NCBI GenBank assembly: GCA_014706295.1
Contig: JACSVZ010000002.1
Coordinates: 107,876,547-107,940,546 of the forward strand
Origin: Lycocorax pyrrhopterus obiensis
Lineage: Eukaryota > Chordata > Aves > Passeriformes > Paradisaeidae
DNA length: 64,000 nt
Direction of reading: 5' to 3'
Below, piece after piece: positions 12,714 to 24,620 of the stretch (position 1 is the stretch's first letter; every line of letters starts with the position of its first letter). The translations under genes were made by a program, and so were the position numbers. The notes under the pieces were generated by a model. It was not told the DNA's origin. It worked only from the letters and a program-made list of their open reading frames with translations, and searched no databases.

Positions 12714-13170
12714 CCTCTGTCCTTGGAACCAGTGCAGAGACCCTTCCTGCCTCTTTGCCATCGACCCACATTACTGAAGCTATCCGTGTGTTTGTGCGTG
12801 CACACGGGTGTGAGTGTGTGTGGCTGATCCTGCTGAGTGGCTTCGCTAAGGAGACGCTCTTGGAAGATCGCAGCACCTCACGCTCCGGCACAGAAGCCGC
12901 AGAGAGCTTGGGCTAGCGACATCCCTCTCTTGCATTCATCTCTCTTGTTCTCTCTTCCTATTTACCCTACCCCTTTATCTAAAATCCACTACCGTGTGCT
13001 TATACCAGCAGGTCAGGGACCAACGTACCAATTTCCATTCAAGTGTGTAATTTTTTAATAATTCTTTGCCAGATTGTGTGGGGAAAAAAAGCCTCTCGCT
13101 TTTGTCATTCCTTTCAACCACATGCATCCATGAATCTTGGGTGGTCCCTGCCCCAAAAGGGTGGGGCACC

Positions 13171-16100
13171 ACAATTTGTGGAACAGTGCCATGTGCCACA
13201 AGTCACAGAGGATGTTAATGGTTTTGGCAGAGCTTAAATATTCATGAAGGACTCTGCAACACATATACAGGGCATATAGAATGTAGTTAGGTACTTTCCA
13301 TGTTTCTCTCCTCTGTATGTAAACCTCAAAATCTGTAGCATAGATGCGGAAATTGAAAGGAGATGAAGATTTCTTTATTTCAGACTGTACAGTTCTGTGT
13401 TGCTATAGTGGTTTGTTGGCAATGTCCTTCAGAAAAAAAAAATTATACAAGAGATATCACATCCAAAACACTTCATTTTTTCACAAGAATTTCAGTTACT
13501 CTGGAATACTTTGATGTCATAATTTCTGTGACAAGTTTTGCTGTGCTTTCCCAGCAGAAGGAGCAGAAGGTCTGGAGCAACAAGGCTGTCTTTCCTTTTG
13601 ATTACTCCAAATGCTATATTGAAATACCTTTAATGCTAAATACACACTGAAAAGTTGTCATTTGAGCTCAGCTTTTTGGAAAATAAAAAAAAAATCTTTT
13701 AAATGTCACCTCTGGACATAACAGGTTAACATTAAATAAATTAACAACTCCTTTATAATATAGGGTTGCATCAATTGAAATCCTTGAAAATAAATTTTAG
13801 AAAAGTACTAGGTAAGTAAAGTAGATTAATGGTTAAATCTCTTTACACATTATCACTCCAAAGTCAATCTCTGTTTCCCCTCTGGCAAAACCACTATTCT
13901 TAGCTTGCTTTTTTAAGAGCTGTTGGCTTTTTCTCAGTCTGGAGGAAGGTTGAAGGACTAAGTGATGACTGAGATGGGTGACAAATTATTCACTTGTTTT
14001 ACTGTGTTTGAGGCCATCCCCAGTTAGCACAGAAGATTATATTTTGCATTTGATGCTGTACAGTGAATTACAGACCTGCCAATAAGTAATTAAGAGGTTT
14101 CTGAGTTGTTTGGAGAAGTTAGGGGATTTTCTGTCTCTCATGCGGAGTTTTAAACAAGCCACCCTCTCCTGGCAATGTCCCTCCCATATCTATTCCCTTG
14201 TGTCATTGAGCCTTAAATCACTAACTATAAGATCTTATATCCCATTGCGTGTCCTCATTTTCTCATTTCATGGTTGTTTTTTTCACTAAGTGCAAACATC
14301 CGTAGGGCATGTTATTTCCTTTCATTGCTTTCCCCAAGTGTTTTAGCCTTATTACTTCAGACTAAGATCTTTTCACACTCTTCTCCTCTTGTTCTGCTTG
14401 CTTAAATCATGAAGCTGTGCTTTTTCTTTCACAGAGGATGTGCTTACTCTTTCTCTGCAATCAGAAACTGCTTCAGTTAAACATTTATTTGCTTTTTGCA
14501 AAATAATTTTTGGACAGTTAATTTTCTTCCAGCACTTAAGCTGGTTAATTTTTCTCATTAGGGATTCTGAAGAAACCTTTCTGTTTGCTTTGTGATGTTT
14601 AGAAAACCAAAGATTTCTCTTTTCTCTGTCTCAAGGACATGCAGTCTGTCAGTCTTGGCACAAATTCATATTAGATTGTGTGTCTGAAAATATTGCACAA
14701 GATCTAATTTTTTATTCTGTTTTCTTTTCCTTTTTTATTTTTCACTTTCTTCTCTCAGGAGACTCCTATATTGCCAGAATACCATAGGGGAATATATTCC
14801 TACATTTTGTGTTTATTTAGCAGGCTACTTCACCAAAGAAATTTCTTGAAATTAGTACTGTCCAGAAAGTATCTCAATTAATGGTTAAAGTCTTGGAGGA
14901 GTCTGCAAAATCTTCTTTTGACTTTCCCTATTCTGAACTCTGTGTCCAAAAATATATAGTTATAAACAGAAAAGCACAGATAGTAATTTCTGAGTATTCC
15001 AACACTTGCCTTGGATATCTGATATCATTACAGTGATTAAATAATTCTGAGCTTTTGTGCAAATGGAAATGTCCTGCTCATTTAATTTCTTTGGTCTATA
15101 GTGCTTTTGAAAACAAGACAATCAAACATAAGGATATTTTTGAGCCTGAATTTTTAGGAAATAGCCCTGTATATGACATGACTTAGAAACTCCCAAGACA
15201 AAGTCAGTATTTTTCAGATGCTTTTAATAATGCCAAGGTGATTATTTTTCTCTGGATTCTGACCATCAGAAAATACATTAGCGGAAAGTCAAGTGCTTTA
15301 CAGTCTTTACCAGTCTCTGCTGGTTTACATGCAGTAAGCAGTGAATTTTTTCCTAACCAAGTTAAACTGTTCTTTAAGGAAAAATCCAGACCTTTTAATT
15401 TCTTAAAAATTGCCAATGAGTTGGTTAGAAATGTTGCTGAGCACCTTCACAAAGTCTGTGTAACAATATGTCACTGGAAGAAGTTTCTTCTTTGCCATGC
15501 TGAGTGTAATACTGTCTCCTTTCAACTACGTGTCTCACAGGTAAAGAAGGGTTCCTTCAAATATATTGATGAGGTCAGAAAAGATTCATGAGGGAGAAAA
15601 GCTCCCTGGAATAGGCCATAATAGGACAGGAAAGCACAAATGACATGCCACGGTAGTCAGCGCTGAATAGAGGATTATGACAGAACTGACTACTTAAAAA
15701 TATTGTTCCTGTCAGCTCTTTCTGCAGATATGAGAATGAAACTCCAAAAGAAGTGAAATAAGGAAACTTTTTAGATAACATTCAAGTTCTTTTCTTTCTC
15801 TTAAAGGTTTTTTGTCAGAAGCTAACATATTAAAAAAAAGTGCTGAAATAAATTCCGTAACTTTTTTTATCAGGAGAGATAAATGGGAAAATCATAGGAA
15901 AGAAAAGAAAAATAGAGCACATAAGAGAGAAAAACATAATTTTAAAACAATGGATGGTTTGTTTTCCAATTCTTTGAAATTAAATTAATAATACCAGTTA
16001 TGCTTCAACATCTCATTTTAAAGAGGTGATATCTTGATAGAGTCATGAGCTTTTCCAGCATCATATGTAAGTCAGGGATCTGTCTCAAAAGCAAAGGGAA

Positions 16101-19100
16101 TTAAGAATAATGTTGCTTGTGCAGGTTATTTTTAGGTTATTGTACATGTTCAGGTTATCTGTGACTATAATCTTCCAAAACAAGACTCATGAAAATAGGT
16201 AGAATCAGGCTTATTACTTTTTTTTCTAAATCTACGGTGACTTTGTCACTTTAGTAGTACCTAGTCCATGGTGTCATAGCAGCTAGTTGAGTGCTTCACC
16301 ATCAGTCAGAGTATTCTTCAATATTGGCTCTAAGACAAGACGTGATACGTCAGCAGTGGGCATTTTAAAGTTATTGGAAAGCATCCAAAATAAACTGCCT
16401 TGTGACACCAACCTCACATGTGAATTCAAATTAAAGTCTAATTTAAAAGGAGCCCAAATTAAAAACCTCACTTAATTCCTTCAATTTGCAGAACTATTCC
16501 ATTCCATTAGGCAGCTAATTTCTACCTGTCAAATACAGAATAAAAGTGGTCCCTCTCTGGAGGAAACTTCCTCCTTGTAGTAATTAGGTATGAAGAACTG
16601 GGGAAGATGCCCATACTTTGATTGTAGCCCATGCTTAACTCTCAAAGTGCATCAGCCCATGGGTAAATGCAATTGAAGTGTCAGTTTCAATAGTTTCATG
16701 CTACAGAAGGCTAAAATGAGGTTACATATTTCATAATTAAATACCAAAATTACTTTAATTTTTCTTAGAGAATCATGAAAAGTTACCTTTATGAAACCCA
16801 TATATATAAATCCCTTTTGTTGATCTATTAAGCTAATAAGCTTTTCGAGACAGTGTGAAGAGGTCTTGATTACTGTTAGACGATAAGAGCCAGGAGAATG
16901 CAAATAATAAACAACATCAAGGAAATAATAAACAACATGAAGCTAACAGAATTCTGCGGACAAAATAAAATTGCTCCTCCTGCAATTCCCTTTGGATTGC
17001 ACCTCCATTTATCTGTTTACTTCTTACCTAAGAGCATGTACAAGATAGGTGGGAAAATAAAACACATGCACAGCTTGCTGGAGGAAATGAGACACAGTAA
17101 TTGTCACTTAAAACTGCTCTGTGCTTGCTTAAACACAGTGCAATTTTTAAGAAAAGAGAAAAAAAATATGTTCATCAAAGTTCATATGCTTTTCATTGCC
17201 TGTTTTTACATAGAGATAACCCATTTCTGGATCAGATGGCGTTTGAGTTGACTATCCTTCCGTTTAGAGCAGACACTATTTTACCCTTTTATAATGATAT
17301 ATATTTCATTATGAGGGCAAAGGGGGAAAATAATTACAATGATTTAGTACATTATTTCAGTTTAAATCAAGACAAGTGTGAAGTTTGTAATTTAAAAAAG
17401 TCTAGTGTTATAAACTGATTTGGAGGTATATCAGTGAATTATGGGGAAGAAAGTGTTTGGAGTGGTGGAAAGATTGGCTTTATTATATTGTCTTGTCCCT
17501 GAAGTACCTTCATTCTCTTACAATGTGAGCATTAAGCTGGCTGTAAGTCCCTTTAGGGTTGAACACAAGTTTTGCAAAGTTTAAATAGGAAAAGCTCAGT
17601 AAATCTCAGTTAAGAAAACAAAAGCACCTTTTAACTGTTTCCATATAATAGGAGGAAGAGTAATTTTTATATTCCTGCAGAGTTCGTTTTATTAAATTGC
17701 ATAATTATCTTGAAAGTAAGTTGCTAACAGATGAATGCACACACCAAGAATTCCACAGCATACCTTCAAGAATGGCATATTTGGAAAATAGCAACCCTTT
17801 ACTTTACATTTTCTGCAATACTTACAAGAAATTTTGTTAACATTTTAAAACTTGTTTCATCAGTAGGGGGTTATGATCCCACAACATCAAATTAGCGTAA
17901 GCACAACCGTGTTGCATACAGTTAAGGACAGAAAGGCCTGGTTAGGAATTTATGTCAGCAAGAAATACTTGTTTTGTGTTAGAGGGGAACAAATTCTCAA
18001 AGGTGCGCCCCAGTTTAGCAGAAAAAGTGGGGCTGCCTATGCCACTTTTACCTGAACTCTAAAGTTTCAGATATTGATGGAGATGGTTTTAAAAAGTGAT
18101 ACTGGTTGGGATATAAATATAATCATCCTTGCTTTATAAAACAAACTGTATTGCTATTGTGAGTGCTGAAAAAATACAATTAAGTCCCGGTACATTGCAT
18201 AATCCATGCAACTAGATTTTACCTATAGGGGTATTCTTTATTCTACGAAATGCCTCATTTTTTTTTTTTTGTGGATAATCTTTTCTTACTATGAATATGC
18301 GTGTATCTGCATCATTTAACTGTGTTGAAAACATCTTTGTCACCATTTTCTTCCACCGACAGACTTCTAGTAGGCAGTGAAAAAATAAATATATATAAAA
18401 ATGTCTCAGATTGCTAGACTGAATAATATGTCTTTAAAAAGAATTAAGATCATATTTTCTAGGCATGGAATCTGGTCTTGTAGGGACCTGCAACAGCATT
18501 CCCAGGTAAGAACCTGAAAAGCAAGTGTCATGGGAAGGATGTATCCACTAGAACAGCAAGAGGAAGTACTTTCTAGGCGTGGTTGAAAATATGTTACATA
18601 TAACAAAAATACAACTTTATAGAAATCTTTGTTTTAAGAAGAGATTTCAATCTCCAAAACAGAATTTTGGAGATATTCCTCTAAAAATAAATGACTATAT
18701 TCACATCAGATGAGTATCAGTTTCAGCTTGTTTGCTTGGCTTTTGAATTTTATCAGCATTGGTTGTATGAATATATTTGGTTATGTATATTATATTGAGT
18801 ATTTCTACACTACAAAGTGTTTGTCTTATTTAAACCATATCTGTCCCTTAATGAAAATATGGAATTTTCCTCTTATGTGGGGAAAAATGTCAGTTCTTCA
18901 TTTTCCCTTGAAATAAAAACAAATTCCAACACATTAGAAGATGAAGAAAGAACTGAAAAGGATAGGTGAAACACATCTTTGACCTTTCTTACAGATGATA
19001 GACATTAGCAATTTGGAAATATGTTTTCATAAAGATAGCCTAAAAGCTGAGGATACCACTGTGAAAAATGACATGCAATGGAAAGGCAAAATATAAAAAC

Positions 19101-19369
19101 TGATCTCTGTATTTACTTTTTCTCATTTTAGATGTTTCAATTTAAAGAAAGAATAGAAATTGCTATTGATTTGCTACAAATTTAAAACAGAGACTAGCAA
19201 ATACCTTTTAATTTTATATACACCAAACTTGTGGAATCAGAGACTACTGTAGTCATCTGAATAAAGAAACTTTGCCTTAATTAGTAGGACTAGAAATAAA
19301 TATTGAAAAATTAAAATGCAAAATTCATTTTTCAAGTCATCAGTAAACAACTAAATTCAGAGGGTTTTT
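13171..19369. other. long repeat-poor non-coding stretch
   Basis: About 6.2 kb without a recognised gene, RNA or transposon. Open frames of up to 117 codons occur (for example 15238-15591 plus and 16898-17251 plus), but none shows a signal peptide, domain or family motif. They match chance expectation for this length and composition. Confidence 0.6.
16902..16942 (+). repeat. 21-bp tandem duplication
   Basis: The unit aaataataaacaacatcaag is repeated at 16902-16922 and 16923-16942 with one mismatch (catcaa versus catgaa). It is a simple slippage duplication in AT-rich DNA. Confidence 0.85.
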
Positions 19370-19530
19370 CTTTTGGGGTGAGGTTTTTTGTGTTTCTTTT
19401 TTTTAATTTTGTTTGGGTTTTTGGGGGGGGCAGGGAGTGGAGGTTGTGGTGTTTTGGGGTTTCTTTGGTTGGTTTGGTTGGTTTGTTTTGGGGTTTGGTT
19501 GGTTGGTTGGGGTTGTGTTTGGGTTTTCTT
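19370..19530 (+). repeat. G/T-rich low-complexity tract with G-quadruplex motif
   Basis: The plus strand is almost pure G and T, with repeated ttgg and ggttt blocks. At 19415-19435 there is GGG, T5, a run of eight G, CA, then GGG, which satisfies the usual four-run G-quadruplex pattern. The open frame across it is an artefact of composition. It is not a telomeric TTAGGG array. Confidence 0.8.
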
Positions 19531-22500
19531 CCCTTAAACTTGAGGAATAATCTTCTGTGAAAGTGATACTACTCGTAGTCCTTATCTTGTATCTTAATAA
19601 TAATCAGTGTTGGAAAGCCTGCACAAGAGTAAATGATCACTGATCTATACTCTTACTTTTTCCATTACTTTCAAAATCTGTGTCACCACCCATATGTCCT
19701 TCATTCATACCTGTCCCATTGTAAAAAGTCATACATGGCTCTAATTAGGATTGTGGCAAGGAACAGCCTGTCCGCCTTCGTGGATATGGGTAGATGTCCT
19801 GATCTTCTCACCAGACTTTATTTCTTTGGGGATTCTCTAGATTACACCTACCAAAAGAGGCAGTTTAGTGGCCAATTTTAGTAGACAATGAGAGAAAAGA
19901 ATTATGAACTAAACCGAGAACACTTTGCATTATTCACCTGAAAAAAAACAGGGAAAAAGTTTTAGGTCTGTATTTCCTGCCTTGGTCCTTTTCCATTGAT
20001 CAGTAAACCACACCCAGTGATAATTCTTTGATTCTTTGATTCTTGATTGTAGCCATAATTACATATATTTTCTAATCCAGTAAATTTTTACCTGATATCT
20101 CCAAATAAAAATACCTACAGATTAATTCTAATAATCACAATTTAGAATGGCCATTTGTATCCTGTTTAAAGCTGTGTGTATGAAACTTATTTTTCCCACA
20201 GCTTTATTGTTGCTCATGCAAATAGTAAATATGTTATAAAGATTGGATTTCCAGTGTGGATTCTTCTGGCTTGTATACAGAAAGGATAGGCTTCTTTGTA
20301 GTTTTTTAAATGCAAAAAATGGCTTGCCTTTTTTATGTTGCTTCCTTCCCGGAAATTGTTATAGAATAATAATTCAGTTAATCTTTCAGGCAGCTAAAAC
20401 TCCTAGTGAAGGATGCATTGTGCTTGTCACTAAAGTTTTCCTTTCTGAAAATCTTGGAAAATGTTATTTATTTAATCATGAAGTAGGAAATAATCAAATT
20501 GTGTGATGAAATTTAATGGCTCTTGCAATTTAAAGCAAAGGTGGGTAAAGGCAAATGATGAGCCAAGGAAATGGACCAACAGCTTCAAAACTATAACACG
20601 TTTTCAGAGCCAAGTGCTTATTAATATTCTGAATAAAGTGATCAATTTTATTGAAAGGTAGCTAGCTAAAGCTGTTTGTGAAGATAATCTATGATTAAGT
20701 TATACAATATAAAAGAAAAAGCTATTTGCTTTAGTCTGTATTTTGTTAGTGATCTCCTGAATAGGTTTTTGGGAAAGTCACCTTATGTGTACATTAGTTT
20801 TTCTAATGTTTAAAGGACTTAGCTTAGTTCTTTAATTCTTTCAAAATTTCCAAAAAGTGCTTAGATGCAAGAGACAAAAGCCCAAAATCTCATGCAAGTT
20901 TAAACTTGACTTACAGCAACGAGAAAGAAGTATGATGTTTTTGAGATGAGTTAAATATTTGTGGCTAGTTAAAAGGTACAAAAAGCTATTTTAAATTAGA
21001 AATGCCAAATAGATGTAAATGTTACCTGAATATGCAGAACTGACATTAACAAACTAACATGAGATTGTTCCAAAAATAAGTTCAGTTTCAATTAAAACTA
21101 GAGTATCCCTAGACGTATATTCCTTGTGATATTTGAGTCAGAAGCTATCCAAAACTTTTGCAAATTTGTCATGTTCCAGAATAATCTCAAACCACAGACA
21201 AATTAACAGAAATAAAATGAAGTTAGATGCCTGTTTTAATTTCAATTGCAGCATTCCTGGAGAAATGGCTACAGCAATAATAGAGCACTTTAGAGAACCC
21301 TGATAATGATTCACTTTTTAAATCTGCAGCATTTGTTCTGGAGCACCTGGATGCACAATCTGATTTATGTTGGTAAATATTTATGGCAAATCGTTCCTTT
21401 AGATCAATGAGATGTTTTGATTGCTAAGCCTTAATTAAAAAGCATGATGAATGCATTATAAATGTTCATAAAAGTAGGTCTAAATATGATATTTGAAATC
21501 TCAGCTTCAGAACTGCTGTGTAGACCTCCAGTACTCCACCTGGGCTCCTGTGAGCATCATTAGGGACTGGAGGCAGCACATTCATACTCAGGGACGCAAT
21601 GAACTTTAATAAATCCTAACTTACTTCCATTTTTTAAATCAGAAAAAAAATCATCTATATCTAATAAAAATCTTGCTATTAGTAGTCTTGTGATATGTTG
21701 CTTTTTTATGGGTTAATTGACCTGGGATTTGTGGAAAACTATGTTTGGTAAACGAACTTTCAGTATACATAAACTCACTTGTTTGTAAAGGTTTTAGGCA
21801 TTGAGCAACAGTAGCATTATGATTACTTGCAAAAGTCAGAGTCTCTTAGTTAATGATAAATTGATTAAGTGTGGATTTATGCAAAACAGACTTCTCAATC
21901 CTTGAATGGTTTGATAATTCTTGCTAAAATACAGAAAGATTGCATTAGTCCTGCATGTGAGATTTGGATGAATGTCTGGTTTCCCTAACAGGAAAAAAGA
22001 TGAGAGAAGCTAATCTGCTGAAAAAGTCATGTGTGGTCTAGCAAAGAGAAGACCAAAAAAGCATCTTGTGCAGTGGGATGTAAGATGATTTATTTATACA
22101 TCTTCAAGTATAAATAATGTGAATGATGGGTCTGCAAGTTTTTTGCTTATATGGCTTAGAGGTAATAAAATTCTAAGACAGAAATAATTGCTACATCAAA
22201 TTTACAATTTAACTTATTAAAAAGTTAAAAAGGCATTCTAAAACTTAAAAACCTTGTATCATTTTCCAGTTTAGAAAAGAGTTAGAGAAAATGGAAAGAT
22301 TATGGTAAATAACTTCAGAGAGTCTGTTTAATGGAGAGACTTTAAATATTATCTCTAAACTAGCCACAATTATTAGAGCATGCCCATGACAAATAATTCT
22401 TTTATAGTGGTCAATATACTTTATATACATCAATCTATGTTGTAGTTGGTTTTGAGAGTGCCAGCAAAATGCCAGAAGCCTTCACTTTTTGTAAACTTTT

Positions 22501-23013
22501 CAGGAGTATAAAACAGTAATTCCAATAATTTTGCAATAACTGGGAGTGCCACTAGTATTCTTCGCACAGAAAAACCTGCTATAATGAATAATCTGGAAAA
22601 AGAATACTTCGCGTTGAATGTGATGCTGAGAAAGACTTATTTCACTACAGTAGCGTGCCATGTTCTGGATCAAAGTTTCACATACAGTTTTGCATTTTAA
22701 TGTTTATGTATGTTTTCCTCTAAGCTAACAAGTAAACACTGAAAATGAATTGCTTTATTTATCTTCTAGCAAATCTGTGATGGTCTTAGAACTATTTCTT
22801 GCTAAAAAGTGCCATGACAATAACAGACAGCTGTCATTTCAGTAAACCACACTGATGCCACAATGCTTACTATTTATTTTTCTTAATCATATTAAATTAA
22901 AAAAGAAAACGCATACATTTAAATGATGCAGCTTTGAAAATGTTTGATGTTTCAATACAATGATATGTAAATACCACCAGCATAATCATCATCAACATAA
23001 TGGATTACAGTGG
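19531..23013. other. repeat-poor AT-rich non-coding stretch
   Basis: No gene or transposon is recognised in about 3.5 kb. The part around 21230-21480 is non-repetitive, contains ttaatta-type motifs, and has the look of DNA that might be conserved between species. That is an impression only. Confidence 0.55.
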
Positions 23014-23640
23014 ATCATGGAATGATAGAGTGGTTTAAGTTGGAAGGAACCTTAAATGCCATCTAGTCAAAACCCTTCCCATGGAAAAGTTCACCTTCCA
23101 CTAGACCAGATTGCTCAAGGCTCCATCCAACCTGGTGTTGAATACTTCCGCAGATGGGGCATCCACAACTTCTCCAGGCAACCTGTTCCAGTGCCTCACC
23201 ACCCTCACAGTAAAGAATTTCTTCCATATATCTCATTTAAATCTACCCTCTCTCAGTTTAAAACTGCTGTTCCCTGACCTGTCACTTCAGGCCCTTTAAA
23301 AAGTGTTTCTCCATCTTTCTTATAAGCCCCCTTTATATACTGGAAGGCTTCAGTAAGCTCTGCCTTCTCCAGGCTGAACAGCCTCAGCCATCTCAGCCTT
23401 TCTTCATAAGAGAGATGTTTCAGCCCTTTGGTTGTCTTCGAGGCCTGGCTCTGGACTCACTCCAACAGAACTGTCTTTCCTGTGCTTAGAACCCCAGAAC
23501 TGGTTGCAGTACTCAAGATGAAATCTCACAAATGCAGGCAGAGGGGAAAAATTACCTCCTCTGACCTGCTGGCCATGGTAATTTTGATGCAGCCCAGGAG
23601 ACAGCTGGTTTCTGGGCAGCATCCCTGTGCTCTTCTCAGG
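23014..23640 (-). pseudogene. CR1 ORF2 C-terminal region and 3' UTR
   Basis: Reverse translation gives the LFSLEK-type motif near 23370-23390, as in the other CR1 copies, and the 3' end lies at about 23014-23030. The block reaches further 5' than most fragments here, to about 23640. Stops and frameshifts interrupt it, so no product is possible. Confidence 0.88.
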
Positions 23641-23689
23641 ATACATGTCCCTGGTTCCACTGCCTATACATTTCCTTCTTGCACTTTAT

Positions 23690-24235
23690 TTTGGCCAGGA
23701 GGTCCTTACTTACACATGCTGGTCTTAGAAAAAAGTGCTCTTAGAAACAAGTTCTCAAAGAACTGCCAACTCTGTTCTGATCCTTTATCCCTGAGTTTCC
23801 CAGGTGGCCCCATCCACTAATTCCTTAAGCAACTGAAAGTTCACTCCTAAAGTTCAGGGTCCTGACTTTACTTGCCTGGCCTATATCTCTTGAGATCACT
23901 AATTACACTAGGTCATGAGAGCTGCAGCTCAGGCAACCACCAGTCCTGACCTCTCTAATTATTTCTTCTGTGTTGATAAGCAACAGGTCCAGTAATGCTT
24001 CTCCTCTGGTCAGGCTTTCTGTCTCTCAGATTAAGCAATTATCCCAGACAGGGTCCAGGAGTATCCCAGACTACTTACAGGTTTCTCTGTCTTTCCAGAA
24101 GGGGTTAGGGTGAATGAAGTCCCCCAGCAGTATCAGAGATTGCAAGCATGGTGGTTCCAGCTCCTCCTCGTTGTAATCCACGCTGCATGTACTGGAACAT
24201 AGTCCAGTTGGTCTAGCAACCATGTCATAGTTTTA
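23690..24235 (-). pseudogene. CR1 ORF2 endonuclease and linker relic
   Basis: The minus strand retains family marks of the CR1 apurinic-type endonuclease: GDF followed by HP near 24123-24109, a segment reading ALLDLLLINTEE near 23980-23950, and SHD with DLV near 23923-23906. In active elements GDFN and SDH belong to the endonuclease active-site motifs. Here GDF is kept, the following N is I, and SDH is altered to SHD. After it comes the linker towards the reverse transcriptase, with SWQFFENLFL near 23771-23742. In-frame stops and shifts are frequent and the N-terminal half looks shortened. In intact CR1 this enzyme nicks target DNA to prime reverse transcription. Confidence 0.72.
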
Positions 24236-24384
24236 GAGGAGCAAGTCATAATTCCTTTGAGACATTTCATGGTTGTTTCTCTGTTGGTTCTCAATATGTC
24301 ACCAGGTCCTGGATTTTCTATTACTCAAAATTCCATCCCTTTCCCCATTAAATCTATGTTAAAGTTCTCCTTATAAGTCTGTCC

Positions 24385-24620
24385 AGTTTGGTGTAAAAGA
24401 TTTCTTGCTCCACTTTGTCATGTGAATTCCGTCAGCTCCCAACAGATCTGGATTCTCAGAGGTCAATGCATGATCATAGAAGTCAAAACCATTGAGTATG
24501 GCACCAGCCAGGCAGCCAAGCATTCAACAGTTTAATTTTTCTCCTTCTTCCTGAACCCTCTTCCTCTGATTGTGAAGATAGAGAACACCTGTGCTCCAGC
24601 CGTAAGGAGCTGAGTTATCA
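24385..24620 (-). pseudogene. CR1 ORF1 esterase-domain relic
   Basis: Reverse translation shows, in two frames, AGAQVFSI near 24600-24580, LNAWLPGWCH near 24525-24495, and GADGIHMTK ending near 24413. CR1 ORF1 proteins are known to carry an esterase (SGNH-type hydrolase) domain, and DGIH matches its last block with catalytic Asp and His. At least one frameshift, near 24535, separates the pieces. Upstream ORF1 parts such as the PHD-like zinc finger are not visible beyond 24640. The assignment rests on remembered family motifs, so a profile search would settle it. Confidence 0.65.

Larger units (their letters stand above)
11940..13170 (+). mobile_element. endogenous retrovirus LTR-like block, boundaries uncertain
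   Basis: This GC-richer block of about 1.2 kb in AT-rich surroundings has the layout of a retroviral LTR in the plus orientation. From 5' to 3' it shows a duplicated 23-bp unit (12000-12045), three inverted CCAAT boxes (12533, 12562, 12614), a TATA-like tatacttaa (12641) and a poly(A) signal AATAAA (12708-12713). A CpG-containing tail follows (about 12830-12920), resembling U5 or leader sequence. No gag, pol or env frame is seen. No convincing TG...CA pair with a target duplication was found, so this may be one long LTR, two nested LTRs, or an LTR plus leader. The multiple CCAAT boxes suggest a gamma-like (class I) element, which is inference only. Confidence 0.6.

Noticed and set aside
12284..12879. 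cctc at both ends of a possible 12288-12875 LTR
   Set aside because: A 4-bp match is easily found by chance when many TG and CA positions are tried, and U5-like sequence seems to continue beyond 12875.
15238..15591. 117-codon plus-strand open frame
   Set aside because: No domain, signal peptide or splice context; overlapped by another frame on the opposite strand. Length is within chance for 64 kb of such DNA.
16898..17251. 117-codon plus-strand open frame
   Set aside because: It begins in a 21-bp tandem duplication and has no recognisable family motif.
19370..19530. Telomere-like G/T repeats
   Set aside because: Units are irregular ggtt and ggttt, not TTAGGG, so this is a simple-sequence tract.
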